Of a stretch of DNA of 64,000 nucleotides, positions 36,215 to 48,448 are shown one piece after another. The stretch's first letter is position 1. Every line of letters begins with the position of its first letter. The position numbers and the translations under genes were made by a program. The stretch comes from Pomacea canaliculata (Eukaryota > Mollusca > Gastropoda > Architaenioglossa > Ampullariidae). The notes beneath the pieces are model-generated. The model was given only the letters and a program-made list of their open reading frames with translations, was not told the origin of the DNA and made no database searches. The stretch covers positions 6,055,464-6,119,463 of the forward strand of contig NC_037602.1 of NCBI RefSeq assembly GCF_003073045.1. Direction: 5' to 3'.

Positions 36215-36450
36215 CAGGCAATCAGATCACTATGGAAACGCTTGACAAGGTTATGCACTTCTGGGGCTTGCAATGAATCCTTGCCATACATACAGAGTAT
36301 TGTTAAGAGGACCGAGAGGTACCCGAGAGAACACGTGACACGTGCAACTGTGATCGCACGTCCTGTAGAAGGTCCTGAAGTGGTTCATCGGTAAGTGGAC
36401 TGCTGACCAAACACCACGAGAGCATTTTTCTGGATTTGTTTTAGTCACAA
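36215..36450 (-). pseudogene. gutted GPCR copy: 3' end joined to upstream block
   Basis: At about 36222-36290 the sequence (GCTTGACAAGGT, TTCTG, TGCAATGAATCC) matches the 3' coding end of gene 3 near 37613-37670. At about 36345-36430 it matches the conserved upstream block (TCGCACGTCCTGTAGAAGG, GACTGCTGACCAAACACCACG). The whole receptor body between these two is missing. Confidence 0.55.
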
Positions 36451-37596
36451 TAGGAATACTGAGGTTCTGTAATCAGCAGAGTAGCTTGATTGAATGGTCG
36501 CTTTATTTGCCAGTACTTGAACAGTCACTGCACGAACAATTGGCAACGTCGATGAAAATTGATTTTGTCACACTCCCTTTGTACATATTCTATTCGAGGC
36601 AAAAAAAAAAAAAAAAAAAATCACGCCGCATTTATGTACCCATACGTTGGTATATCTGTGTAACAAATAACCTCATGTGTTTGGCTGACTACCTGTATGT
36701 TAGTGTCTTTGCTTTTTTGTGTCCTGTAAAAATAAAATAAAAATAATAAAAAAAAACTGCATGATAAGCCTTTTCAGAAGTTTATTTAACCATTTTTTTT
36801 ATTGTAACATGGGTTTGACATGCAATGTGCACACAACATTTTAGAAGTTTAGGAACAACATGGCCATGACTAAAGACAAAGATCTGTTGTTGGAACTACT
36901 TGGAAAACCTTTGACCACAAGGTCTTAAGGACAGGTATCTGGAATAATTCGACTGAGTGTATGTATGGGATGCCTTAGGTTACAGAAATAAAAAGAATCA
37001 GGGTTAGGAGTTAGGCTGAGGAGTTTCTAGAATCAGACACAAGACAAAACTGTGAGTTACTGAAAAAGATGATTGTATCGAGGTCTTCCGGACAAATACT
37101 AACAATTACTTGTTTGCAAATAAACAACAAAATATCAGCAAATGGAACATCATCGAGAATCACAGCACCAGCTATAATTTCGTAAATCTGAGATTAATGC
37201 CAAAACACAAGAGTTACTATGACAACATCAACGGCAAAATTCAAATTTTAAATACAAAATGGTCTAACATAATGACCAGAACGATAATCGTTCGTACACT
37301 TTCCTGTAATTAAATAGCTGCTAATTTCTTTAAGATGGAGGACGTGACATATTTTTCAAAAACCAGGGATATACGTAATACATTAAAAGGTTTTCTTTTC
37401 TCTTTTAATTGCCTTCTTTTATTTACAAATATTTCATTTATATACCCCAAACAAAATTTGCATTTACCAACAGTAAATTACTGTAATATTATTTTTAAGT
37501 TAACACCTTATATTTTATAGGAAAGATAAGTTTTCTATGCTTGTGTAAATCATAATATAGAGGTTACAAACAATTTACATTGTATATTATTAATGT
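36451..37596. other. stretch between gutted copy and GPCR gene 3
   Basis: AT-rich with a poly(A) tract at 36601-36620. A segment near 36648-36720 resembles 29080-29160 downstream of gene 2 (GTAACAAATAAC, then TTGGCTG), so it is part of the duplicated 3' flank. No gene. Confidence 0.45.
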
Positions 37597-40500
37597 TTAT
37601 CGCTGCAGTGGTTTCCATGATGCCGCTTGACAAGGTCGTGTTTTTCTGTGTGGATGCAGCGATCCTGACCGAGATGATCGAAGACTGGAGAATCGATCCC
37701 ACACCAAACTCCACACTCGACGCTTGAGGACAAAGGCAATCAGGAAATAAAAGCCTTGTGAAGCGTTCAACACAATGTTTGCAATCCATAGTTCTTCCAG
37801 TTGGACAAAAGCCGCGGTGAAGCCTACAGCCCAGGTGAAGCCCATGATCAGCGTGATGCGGATGTAGACAAACAGTCTTCTTTTGTCTACTGGGTTATAT
37901 GGTCCTTGGCTGGAGGTCGTGGATTTTTGCATCAGCTTTGCAGTGTGGAATATGGTAGAAAACGCGCAGACAAAGCACGCGAAATTAAACAACAAGGTGA
38001 AGGACATAGGAGCGATCACCAGCCACAAGATGGCGCTGCGTGTCCCTATGAAGCACTGACCTCCGGCAGCGTAGCCCACGTCGTAGATACCGTAGTGATC
38101 CATGACACCGAGGCTGACGACGACAAACAGCGGCAGCAGCCAGCACAACATGATGTAACACCGCAGGATACGACTTCTTGACCTCTTGGACATGTGGCCA
38201 AAGGATTGACTGGTGAGGTGAAAGCCAGGTCGAATGCTAGTGCCGAGTTCCAGAGAAACGTTGCCAACAGGCTCCAGTGTAAGAGCCAGGCAACGGCCAG
38301 ACACAGCCACCCGCGGGGAATTAGAAAGAGCAACATCAACACTTGCATCGTCAGCATGGAGGCGGAGAGGGACATGACGATGATGCCGGGAACGTTGCGC
38401 AGTTGAGGCAGCAGGGAATATGTTAGCAACACCAGGAGCAGGCTGACGATGGACACGAGGAGGCAAGCGAAAGTTGCAAGCTGCTCCACCAAGTAGAATC
38501 TGAACCAAAGGAAGTACTTTTCATCGTCTACCGGGGAACTGTTACATACTACTGCAGTTCCGTCGGCGCGAATAACGAACTCGTGGCTCGTGTATCGCTT
38601 GCCGTAAGGCAGAACCACTAGGACGCCATTCTCTAACATGAAGGATGAGTTTGATAACATGGTTGCCCCCTTTGTGTGACAGAGCGGCATTGCCGGGTCT
38701 TGGAGGACACAAAGAGCTGCTTGGAGGAGAGAGACCGTGGTGTTGTCTGTCGGGTACAGCTGCAAAGTAAAACCTATTCTGTCTATAGGATAGAACGTGG
38801 ACAGCCTGCGGACAAAATACTCGCCAGATGTATTCTTCTCCAATGTCAGATTTTCGGGATTCGAACGTAAGGAGGCCAGTGCTGCAGCTTCCTGTCTCGT
38901 TGACTAACGTTTCGTTAATGTTGGACAGTAGTACTCTAACCACTGTTACCTCCTCGGTTTGAAGAAACGCAATTAAATTATCCAAAGGCAGATATGTTGC
39001 ATCGACTATCTCACGAACACTATTGTAAACGTTTTCAACGTTAAGGTTTATGCTCCAGTGAGACTTGATTCCGGAAGAGGAAGATGAGACTGACATGATA
39101 ATGTTGGTGGTCTGATTCCAGGCCATCAGAAGGGTTTCAGTAATGTTTTGTACGGCCGTTCCTACTTGGTCATCGTTATTAGAAGTATTTTCAATGATGA
39201 TATTAAAGGACAGTTGGTGAGTCCGTTAGGGAAGAGGAGAAGACTTCTGTCAGCTACAGCAACATCCCGTAGTAGACATTGACCTTTGTACGGGTACATG
39301 TCAAGAGGGCATAGGAGAGGCTGACAGTCGCCGATGTAGATGAAGTAGATCTACGAGAAGACAAGAAGCGTATTAGGGGTGTAATTATTGTATTTAATTA
39401 GTCAGATTGACGAAGCAGTCACGCAGTAATATGAAGAAACACAACCATGGAATGTTAGTTAAGCATATGAACATTGTATTAATTCAAAACACGATGTTGA
39501 TGTATGATTTTTTTGCATTGATTACATAACATCATGATGTACTCCCAGGCACTCGGAAAAAAGCGCATACAACACACAGAAACATGGGATGTTACACGCA
39601 TGTAAGAACAAATAAACTTCAAGACCGTTCACATGCATCCACACAAACATATTCAGAGATATCACTGGAACAGAAGCAATGCATTTACATACGCATTTAC
39701 AGTCTGATACCGATCATACCAACTCGTATATTTACATAATAAGCCCACACATGAAAACCATGCATGTAACCCGTACACATTAGTCAAAAGAAAAGATCAT
39801 TAGACCTGATCATTAGGACATTCTCGATGGTCGCAGGAATGGTCTGCCCTCTTTCGATGTAGTAATAACAGGAATCTTCTTTGAAGTCGAAAAATATTTT
39901 AAAATTTGGCATAACTTTGATGTTGGGTGAGCCCGCTCCAACTGCAATCGTTTAGACAAGTACATAAATAATTGTTGATTTTATTATAATCTATTTGTTA
40001 TCTTATTATTTCTAAAGTACATGATCATAAAGAACAAAAACTAAGGTAGACATAATAAACTGCGCTGCTCTCTTTGATCTTGATGGTCTGTGTGTGAAGG
40101 CGATTTCTGTCTGTCTTGTTAATGTTTAAATTAATGGCTGCATTATGTAATATATAATATTATGTAATATATAAAGAGAATGACTTTTCATACTCTTCAT
40201 CACTATGTCTTAATAAGCGGCGCGCTTATATTTGGGGAAGTCAAATTATTTTAGCAGAAACAGAATAGTACAAACACAGAACTGATTTTAATACACAGTT
40301 ATTGTTTCTTGTGAAGCTAGTGTAGCTTGAGTAGCTACAAAAAATCTTCATTAGCCACTTACAGGTGGGTTAGATAACCGATGGTTTTTGCAGGTGAAAC
40401 TAAGATTTTGTCAATTTAAAGATATAAAAATTAACAGTTAAGTTGGAAGTGTTTAAAAGGGAAGTTTTTGAGCCATCAGCCAGCCAGCCAACCTAAGGTA

Positions 40501-42733
40501 AAAGCAAACAAGCATGTACGATCGCATCTTAAAAACTAAAAATGTTTAAAGTATTATTACTGTCGTTATTTTGCGCTAATTTTTCAGGATACTGTTGGTA
40601 TCGTATTTGGATTGGTTCTCCGGGTGACAAGAAATTTGGTTTGTTAAGACGATTTATGTTAAATTAAAAAGGAGCCGAAAGAAAAGTTTTGTTGAATCTT
40701 ACCACCCGGGTTTAGTGTTGAACGTCCGGGGAGGGCCATTGGTGTACCAGTACATAAATTTACAGTCATTTCTTTTGACTCGTCTGCTTTCAAGGTGCAT
40801 AAATTTTTCTTTATGCCACTTTTAATTTCTTCCTGTGAAGTAAAAGACACGTTTGCCTCGCATTCATAGTAAAACTCCTTTGTTTCCAGATCCTCCAACT
40901 TGTAACCATGACAGAACGCGCAGAAAATGTTTCTAAAAATTATATTCGGTTGGTCTTCAGGACGACTGGCACGCTGGTGATCGTTTCATTGCTAGAGTCG
41001 CCTTCACAGAGTAGTTGTTGTTGTTGTTGGTTGTTAGACTTTGTAGTTGAATTGTCACACCTGACACATAAAATTAGTTTTATTTGTCATTTAGTAAATA
41101 CACACAGGATGGCAAGCAGGCAGGTTAAATAAACAGACAGGCATGTAGATCGGGGGGGGAGAGAGAGAGAGCGGCTATCACGGGAAAATGGTGATATAGT
41201 GGGCTTGTAGTGTAATTAGATGACGTCATTCATTAACGTACCTAACGGCTCCCATACTGTCTTTGCAACGACATTGGTTACTGGGGATGACGTCATAAAT
41301 CAGTGCTCACCTTGACACCATTACGAGGTACGAATCTTCATGAATGTGGAAGGGAATGCAATCCATGAACGGGGAGAGATGTTCCTCAGTGGCGGAGCAC
41401 GGCTCTATCTTGAAAATGTTGCCAGTCTACCAAGAAAGCAAAATAGAAAAAGTAAACGTGGACATACATGATAGCTACATTGCTGTACCTGGTTTTCAGC
41501 AAAGAAAACGTTTAATCTGTTTCAATAATCTCAACGAGACGAATAATAAATGTAATGATAATTATTATTGCCCTCTAAATATTGTGATGTATTGGGATGC
41601 TTTAAAAATGCCTTTCTGTTGATTGACGTTAACTTGATTTACTTTAAATTTGTCTTTTTAAATTAGACAAGGTAGGGCACACAGACATAATCATATATCC
41701 TCCCAACCTCTAAAAAGGATACAATATTTACGGATCTGTTTATACTAAGTTACTAAAGAAGCATATTAACTAGACTGGTACCTTAACCTCATTCATGTCA
41801 GCACCTTGTGTTGAACTAATGTTAAAACATTTCTCGCACCAGTCGAGAAGGCAGCTCCACTGACGTATGACTGGTGATACTTCAGTTGAGTTTTGCTGAT
41901 TACCAGGGTGAGCAAATTTATTCTTTGTGTGACCTTATGGAGGAAAAATTTAAATATTAGTTTAACGTTCCAACGATTGTCATTAACATTCCAGGGCAAC
42001 TGATATTCTGCGTTTTCTCGTCAAACGCGATGACGGTCACAGGAAGCTGGGAACTTTGATGACAGAAATTCTCACCAACTACTTTAACATGTTACTACAT
42101 GGGAACATTACAGACAAAATTTCCACGACAGTCACTTTATTAAAATAACATTAAGTTAGTCCACGAAAAAGACTCAGCAATGTGAAAATCAAGTGCAACA
42201 AGAAAAAAAGATTTAGCGAACATACAAATGATGCAAAGTGTATATATATATATATATACAACAATTTTGTCTTATTTAAATCAGTTCCACGCTATCCGAA
42301 CATCCAGATGCTACAGTAGTGATAATTACTATTATAACCACTATCCATTCTTAAATCCGCACACAAATCAACTTGGTAATTGTTAAAAAATTTCCATTAT
42401 ATAATTCAATCGTCATTTTACTTTTTATTTTTTTGTAACAACGGTAAAAATAACATACGGATAAAAAAATACGTGGTTAACATTTTCTAAGGAGACTTGG
42501 GATAAGAGTATGTGGCAGAATGTGAGAAGCCAGAATACAAACCATAATACCTACAATTAGTCAACAACAAGCAAAAATGGAATAAAAAGTTACAACATCC
42601 AGAAGAAAAGATGTTTAGAATATTCAAGCTTGGGAATATCTCAAAACCCTTGAGACTTACCGTCAACCCTGAAATAAAGTGACGCCAAAACAAAACACAG
42701 CTTTATCATGCCGATCTTCATCTTATTATCCAT
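37597..42733 (-). pseudogene. Methuselah-like family B GPCR, gene 3 (broken by indels)
   Basis: All six exon positions of gene 2 are found: 42733-42661 (signal peptide, MDNKMKIGMIKLCFVLASL), 41933-41788, 41408-41311, 41060 to about 40728, about 39947-39815, and 39350-37597. Splice sites are mostly kept. The frame is broken at least five times relative to gene 2: a one-base loss and TAA in exon 4 (about 40945), a two-base gain in exon 5 (about 39824), and in exon 6 a one-base loss near 39225, a one-base gain near 38858 and a one-base loss near 38210. Long pieces of 7TM sequence remain readable between breaks (LLPQLRNVPG, RGWLC, DHYGIYDVGY). It arose by tandem duplication with gene 2; the flanks are duplicated too. 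Confidence 0.8.
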
Positions 42734-43103
42734 ATTTTTAGTTTATTTTATGTAACTCTAAGAAGGACTTGTTGCTGCTGTTTCTGGAAGTTACAAAGAA
42801 ATCCTCATTAAATGACTTGCGATAAATGGAAGACTCCCGCTGCACGTCCTACAAAGTATGTTATTAGATATAGAAGATAGAGAAGTTTAGTCGTCTGCTT
42901 AACACAGGTGACCTGAAGGATTCATTAAACTTCAGGAAAAGCAAGGCTCAGTATTACTACACCCGTTCAATGAAACAGTTCGCAGAGTACACGATCCGTC
43001 CACTCGGTCCCAGGTTGAATTCTGCAATTTTCAGCTCTGTGTAAAACACGCCAAGATAATATGAATCCTAAATTATACTCACTCTACAGAGTAACGAACT
43101 AAA

Positions 43104-43303
43104 GAGAAATGCTATTGGTTGTTAGTATGATAATATATGTAAATGATAATTGTAAGAGTGGCATGGAGGGATGGTAACACCTACAACTTGCTTTAGTCGC
43201 ACGTTCTGCGGAAAGTACGGAAACGAGTGCAAGTGGAGTGGATGGCTGACCAAACATCACGTGGCGTCACTTTGTCCTCTTATCTTTGGTCCAAGTGTCT
43301 GAT
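43104..43303 (-). promoter_or_regulatory. conserved upstream block of GPCR gene 3
   Basis: Near-identical partner of 35102-35309, about 385-580 bases upstream of the gene 3 start. It stays intact although the gene body is broken. Confidence 0.55.
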
Positions 43304-43628
43304 TAAAAAAAATGAAACACTACAAGCAAATCGTGTTGAGTATAAGGTTATCTATCTTCACTTGTGATAGGATCATTATCATTTATTATAATTATATCAC
43401 AATTTTGTGGAAGGTATAAGCAGGCAAAACTAAAGTTATTTTTATTTCTGGGTTAATGCGTTTCTAATACATTTGCTTCTTTCAGATTTCATTCTTTTGT
43501 CTATTTTAAGTCTTTTGTCCTCTTCTCCCTTTATCACTAAGGTCTCCATGTTCTTTAAGAAATATTCATCAGCTACTGATCATGTGAAACAATGTAAATT
43601 TATTTTAGTTTCTTGCAGACAGTAAGCC

Positions 43629-43762
43629 ACAAAAAACAAAACAAAACAAAAAAAAAAAAACCAAAAACAAAAGAAAACAAGAAACAAAAAACAAACAAAC
43701 AAACAAAACAAACAAACAAGAACAACAATAATAAAACAAAAACAAACAAACAAAATAAAAAA
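43629..43762. repeat. A-rich (AAAC/AAAAC)n low-complexity tract
   Basis: Imperfect CAAA and CAAAA units with poly(A). The ORF through it is an artefact. Confidence 0.9.
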
Positions 43763-44239
43763 TTGGTCAGGAAGTTGACGTCACTGCAGATGAACGAGTT
43801 AAGAATCTACGTGTAGAGAGAACTTTACAGCAGCCATTAGCCTCGAGATAAAGCGTGTGTTTGCCTCCGTTTGTCTGTCTGCTTGTGTAGAATTACACGA
43901 GTATCTGTGTCCGCCTGTGTGTCATGTTTGACAGGATATTTGTTCAACAGTTGACTGTGTGGTTTACCTGCCTGTCTGTCTGTATATCTTTGTACTAAGT
44001 CCTAATCTGGAGTACCTTGGTGTGTTGAACACGAACATGACCATGAAATATTTTTATTCGTTCTCGTTTTGAATATATTTGATATCGTTCATATTCTGTT
44101 TCAAGCCTGTGAATGTATCCAGTAGGACTTAGCGACGTCATACATGAAACTACAATGATGTCATATTGCATCACATAGCATAATACCGTCATGGACACGT
44201 CATTCAGAGTTTATTGCGTCATTTTCTGATGCAATGCAG

Positions 44240-44510
44240 CACTACTACCAATCAGGTCTCTATGGAAACGCTAGACAAGATTATACCCTTCTGGGGCTTG
44301 CAATGGATCCTTGCCATACACACTGATTATTGTAATAAATGCATAATCAAGCTTCATGTTGCGCTGTTTTTGCTCGATGACATGGTCCAGTAGAGGACAG
44401 AAATGCCCGAGAGAAAACGTGACACGTGCAACTGTGATCACACGTCCTGTAGAGGGCGTGGAAGTGGTTTGTAGGTAAGTGGACTGCTAACCAAACACCA
44501 GGAGAACCTT
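44240..44510 (-). pseudogene. second gutted GPCR copy
   Basis: It has the same two-part layout as 36215-36450: a 3'-end relic at about 44252-44325 (CTAGACAAGATTATACCC, CTTGCAATGGATCC) and an upstream-block relic at about 44425-44500 (CACACGTCCTGTAGAGG, GACTGCTAACCAAACACCAGG). About 65 extra bases separate the two parts compared with the other copy. Confidence 0.5.
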
Positions 44511-45740
44511 GCTTATTTGGTTTTTTTCAGTAACAATAGGAACATTGAGATTCTGTCCCTGCCAGGGTAACTTGGCTGAATGGCAGCTTTTCTTATTAGC
44601 ACGTAAATATTTCCATTAGTATATATATATATATACATACAGAGGAGAGGATATTCTGTTAAACAACGTTGATATCGGCAATGAGTATAATAAACATTCA
44701 TTAGTTAGTGGAAAGACTAATAGGTTAATGGCACAAGCCACTAAAAATTCGTGCTTCTATTAATTTGTGTATCGTACTCATATCTTGAGTTTCTTGCTGG
44801 TTGTTTACCCCACGACACTTCCTGCTTCCAGCAAGTCTCGTGCACAAAGTTCATCACAGTCTCACGTGACTTGCTGGGTTCAGTGACCCCTGATGCTACA
44901 CGATGGCGGCAGGATAAACCTAGAAGCAACAACTCGTTCGGGTGTCGACGTTAAAGGCAGAAAATCATTTCATTAAAAATAGGAAAATTGACATCCATCA
45001 GTATTTAAACAAAAATCGAGCTTATTATTATTTTCATATTTCAGTTTTTTGCTTATTTCAGGATCTCCTCGGAATTTTGAAATCAAATTATAAATATGCA
45101 ATAACAAAGCTGACCAAAGACAAGTCTCGCACCATTACATTACAATCTTTATTCTATTTCCACGTTAATGCCACACAAGGAAACAATCATATTCAATTAT
45201 TCGGCGTTGACTTTAAAAGCAGGTGCATGTATGAACAACCAGTCATGATGCCATACAACAGATTAATTCTCTGTTCTCCTACCCAGTGCCCATCACATTT
45301 ATCACACTAACCCCCACCATACAATGGCAGTTATCTCCCTTGAGTAGTAATGACTGTCGCACAGTTTTACGTTGAATCGGCAGCCGCTGACAGTCTGTGA
45401 GCGATTGCCAGCTGTCTGGTTGCCTAGCAACTGCCATCGATCTTTCAAAGCACGCGTGCCCGCGCTGGGCTCCAGTGCTTGACTGCGAATCAATACATTA
45501 TGAAAATCGAGCGTAAACATTTGCGTGGGTTCGTCCATGTTCGTCCATGCCCATCCTGACGAGGCAGGAAAGTGGAAGGAGGAACCAGCGTCACAGAAGC
45601 TGTGGACGAAGCTCGACTGTGTCTGTGAACAGTCAACTAGAAGGTTTGCTGTTCTGGCCAGGGACCGAGGGAAGATCCACAGACCACATTCCACAGAGAA
45701 AGAGGTTGTGTCTGCAGGCTGGGCGACTGGAACCGTCAAG
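44511..45740. other. stretch between the GPCR cluster and the amidating-lyase gene
   Basis: Contains a short (TA)n run near 44622 and no recognisable exon. Its right end is the presumed promoter and 5' UTR of the plus-strand lyase gene. Confidence 0.5.
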
Positions 45741-48407
45741 ATGGCTGCCAGTACAGTGATGTGGCTGCTGTTTCTGATGGTGTGTGGCAGTGATGGCCTC
45801 TCTGTGCCAGACCATCGCCACCACAGACACAGCGACAGGGACATTGACCCCTGAACTCCTGGCTCAGATCCTCAGCCAACAACGAAACGCACAGACTATG
45901 GTGAGTGGAGATAACTGGAAGTCTCAAGGTACTGTCCTGCTGTATGATGTATACTTTGACTGTGTATTATTTTTTCTTCATTAATATGTCTTCATGACAA
46001 AAAGCAGCTTTAAAAACAATATACAAGCATGGAGAGATCCAGAGACCAATCCTTCCATTTTAATATACTTATTTACTCCGACAATGTGACGCTGACCTAT
46101 CTGTACTGATCCCAGATTAGCAGGTGATTCATCAATAAGATTAAGGTCATAACAATATCAAAGTTTGAAAATTTTATGCTCAGGTATTATTTCATCTGCA
46201 ATAACAGTTATTAATGTCGCTTATGACAGTATTAACGGCTAATCGTCTGCAGGATGTTTTATAGGCTCATATTTTGAAGTCACGTGTTCGTAGTCACTTT
46301 GTTTTGTAGATACCACTAAGTGATTTGTTCCTCGACTTTTAAAGATTCCCACAGAAAGTAGAGACTGGCCATCAAAGGATGTCAAGCTGGGGGAGGTGTC
46401 AGGGGTGGATGTCGCCCCGTCAGGTGAAGTCCTTGTCTTTCATCGTGGAAACAGACCTTGGACTAAAGAGTAAGTCTTTGATATCTTTATACCTAGTTTC
46501 TTTCTGTCAGTGTTTCCCCCACTCTCTCTCCCAATGCATTATGTATTTACGCGTGCATATTTGTGCATACTATTTTTATTTATATGTCCCTACGCGCGAC
46601 TCTTTGTACACAAAACACACCCCTCAGAGACAACAATGCAACAGAAAGCAAATTCAAAGCAAAAAAAGCTCCTTCTCTCCTTTCCCCACCTCTGAGCCAA
46701 AGAAAGCTAGAGAGCATGCAGCACAAATATACAGGTGCAAAAACAAGGAAAAGTGGAATGTCTGAGAGAGAGAGAGAGAGAGAGTAAAAGAGCAGGCATC
46801 AAGACAAAACAGACAAACATAGTCACTAGACTTTTCTGCTTCTGTCCTTGGGTGTCCAGAACTTTTGACGAATACAACGTGATGCCCGAGAACCAGAGAA
46901 TCAACATCTCGGATGCTGCTATTGTGAGACTGAACGCAGCAACAGGGCAGCTCTCGTAGACAGCTTTGGAGCTAACATGTAAGTACTGACAATTGTAAAA
47001 CTATTTTAAATCTCATGTCCATTAATAAAAAATAAAGTTTAATTAAAAATGAAGTCGTCGTTGCTCTAAACCAGCGCACCCATCGCCCCGCACTTTCTTT
47101 TTTTTTTATTAGCATAAAAAAACCTGGCTTCTTTGAAGGCAAATCTCTTAATGCTTCATAAAACTACTGAATCATGCAGCCAGAATACATCTTTTGAGAA
47201 AAAAATGTATTGCCATGTGTCTAAACGTATCAGATGACAATTGTGTGATCACGCCATGTTCATACACCTAAGTCCTCTCAATCATGTGGAGCGTGCACAC
47301 TTCAAAGCCTTTGCCGCCTTTGATGTCCGAAGGGAAAGCACGCGATCTTACCCTTAGGTGAGCAGATGTTGCTCACATGATTTGCCGTTGATAGGATTTC
47401 CCCCCAACATCAATGGTCTGTAATGTCGTCAATCACTCAGTTTGACTCATGATAGCCCTCCCATCACGCACTGCGGCTGTACCCACATTATCTACACGAT
47501 CGCAAGCATTTGCAGTCCATGGAGGTGATCGTAAAATAATGAAAGAGAATAAACCTTAAACTTTCATATAAATATGTAAATGATGTAGTGAAATGAATAA
47601 AAAGCCTCATCCCACTGTCACCTTGTTTAATAATTGCCACATTATTATAATATTAACATATTCAGCGTAGTTTCTATTCTTCTCATCTCTGTAGATACAA
47701 TAATCACCACAATTTCAGTTTCAGAGAAATTATAGTAAAAAACAGCTTAGAGCAAGCGCTGAAATACAGAAGACATCAGATTTGCAAATCCCCCATTGCA
47801 CTCAAAACGAAGATGTTCATCAAGCAGATTAAAGGGAAGAACGTAAAAGAACTAAAAAGTGACATTAAAAATATTTAAATAAATTAATCTTAAACCAAAG
47901 CATAAGTGTATTGACTTGCTGAAGTACCTTGTCAACATGTTGTTTACAGCCTCCTGCCCTTGTCTGTTATTAATGTTCAAAAATACACCAGACTTTTATC
48001 CAAGCCTTAAATAATAATTTTAGAAGATTGCATTTTAGAAAGTAACATTTCCTATGTGATGCTTACATAGAAATCGGGGATGCGAAGACGCGTGCATAGC
48101 ATCAATTCATCTTCATCGCATTCAGTCATTGAATGATCGTTCATCCATTCAAGAGGGAGAAACTTTTATGTTATCGTGCACGACGAATGCCTTGAATAGA
48201 TGGCTGGCAAACACATCAAGAAGATTAAAGGCACACACACACACTCACGCACGCACGTATATATTCATACACAATACACAACCATACGCACAACGACACG
48301 CATACATCACTAGGCTACGCATGCAAGCGAGCACACACACACACACACAAACCACATTCTCATATTTTCACGTTCCCATGATGTTAACCCGCTATTCTTA
48401 CTCTGAC

Positions 48408-48448
<41 letters not shown>

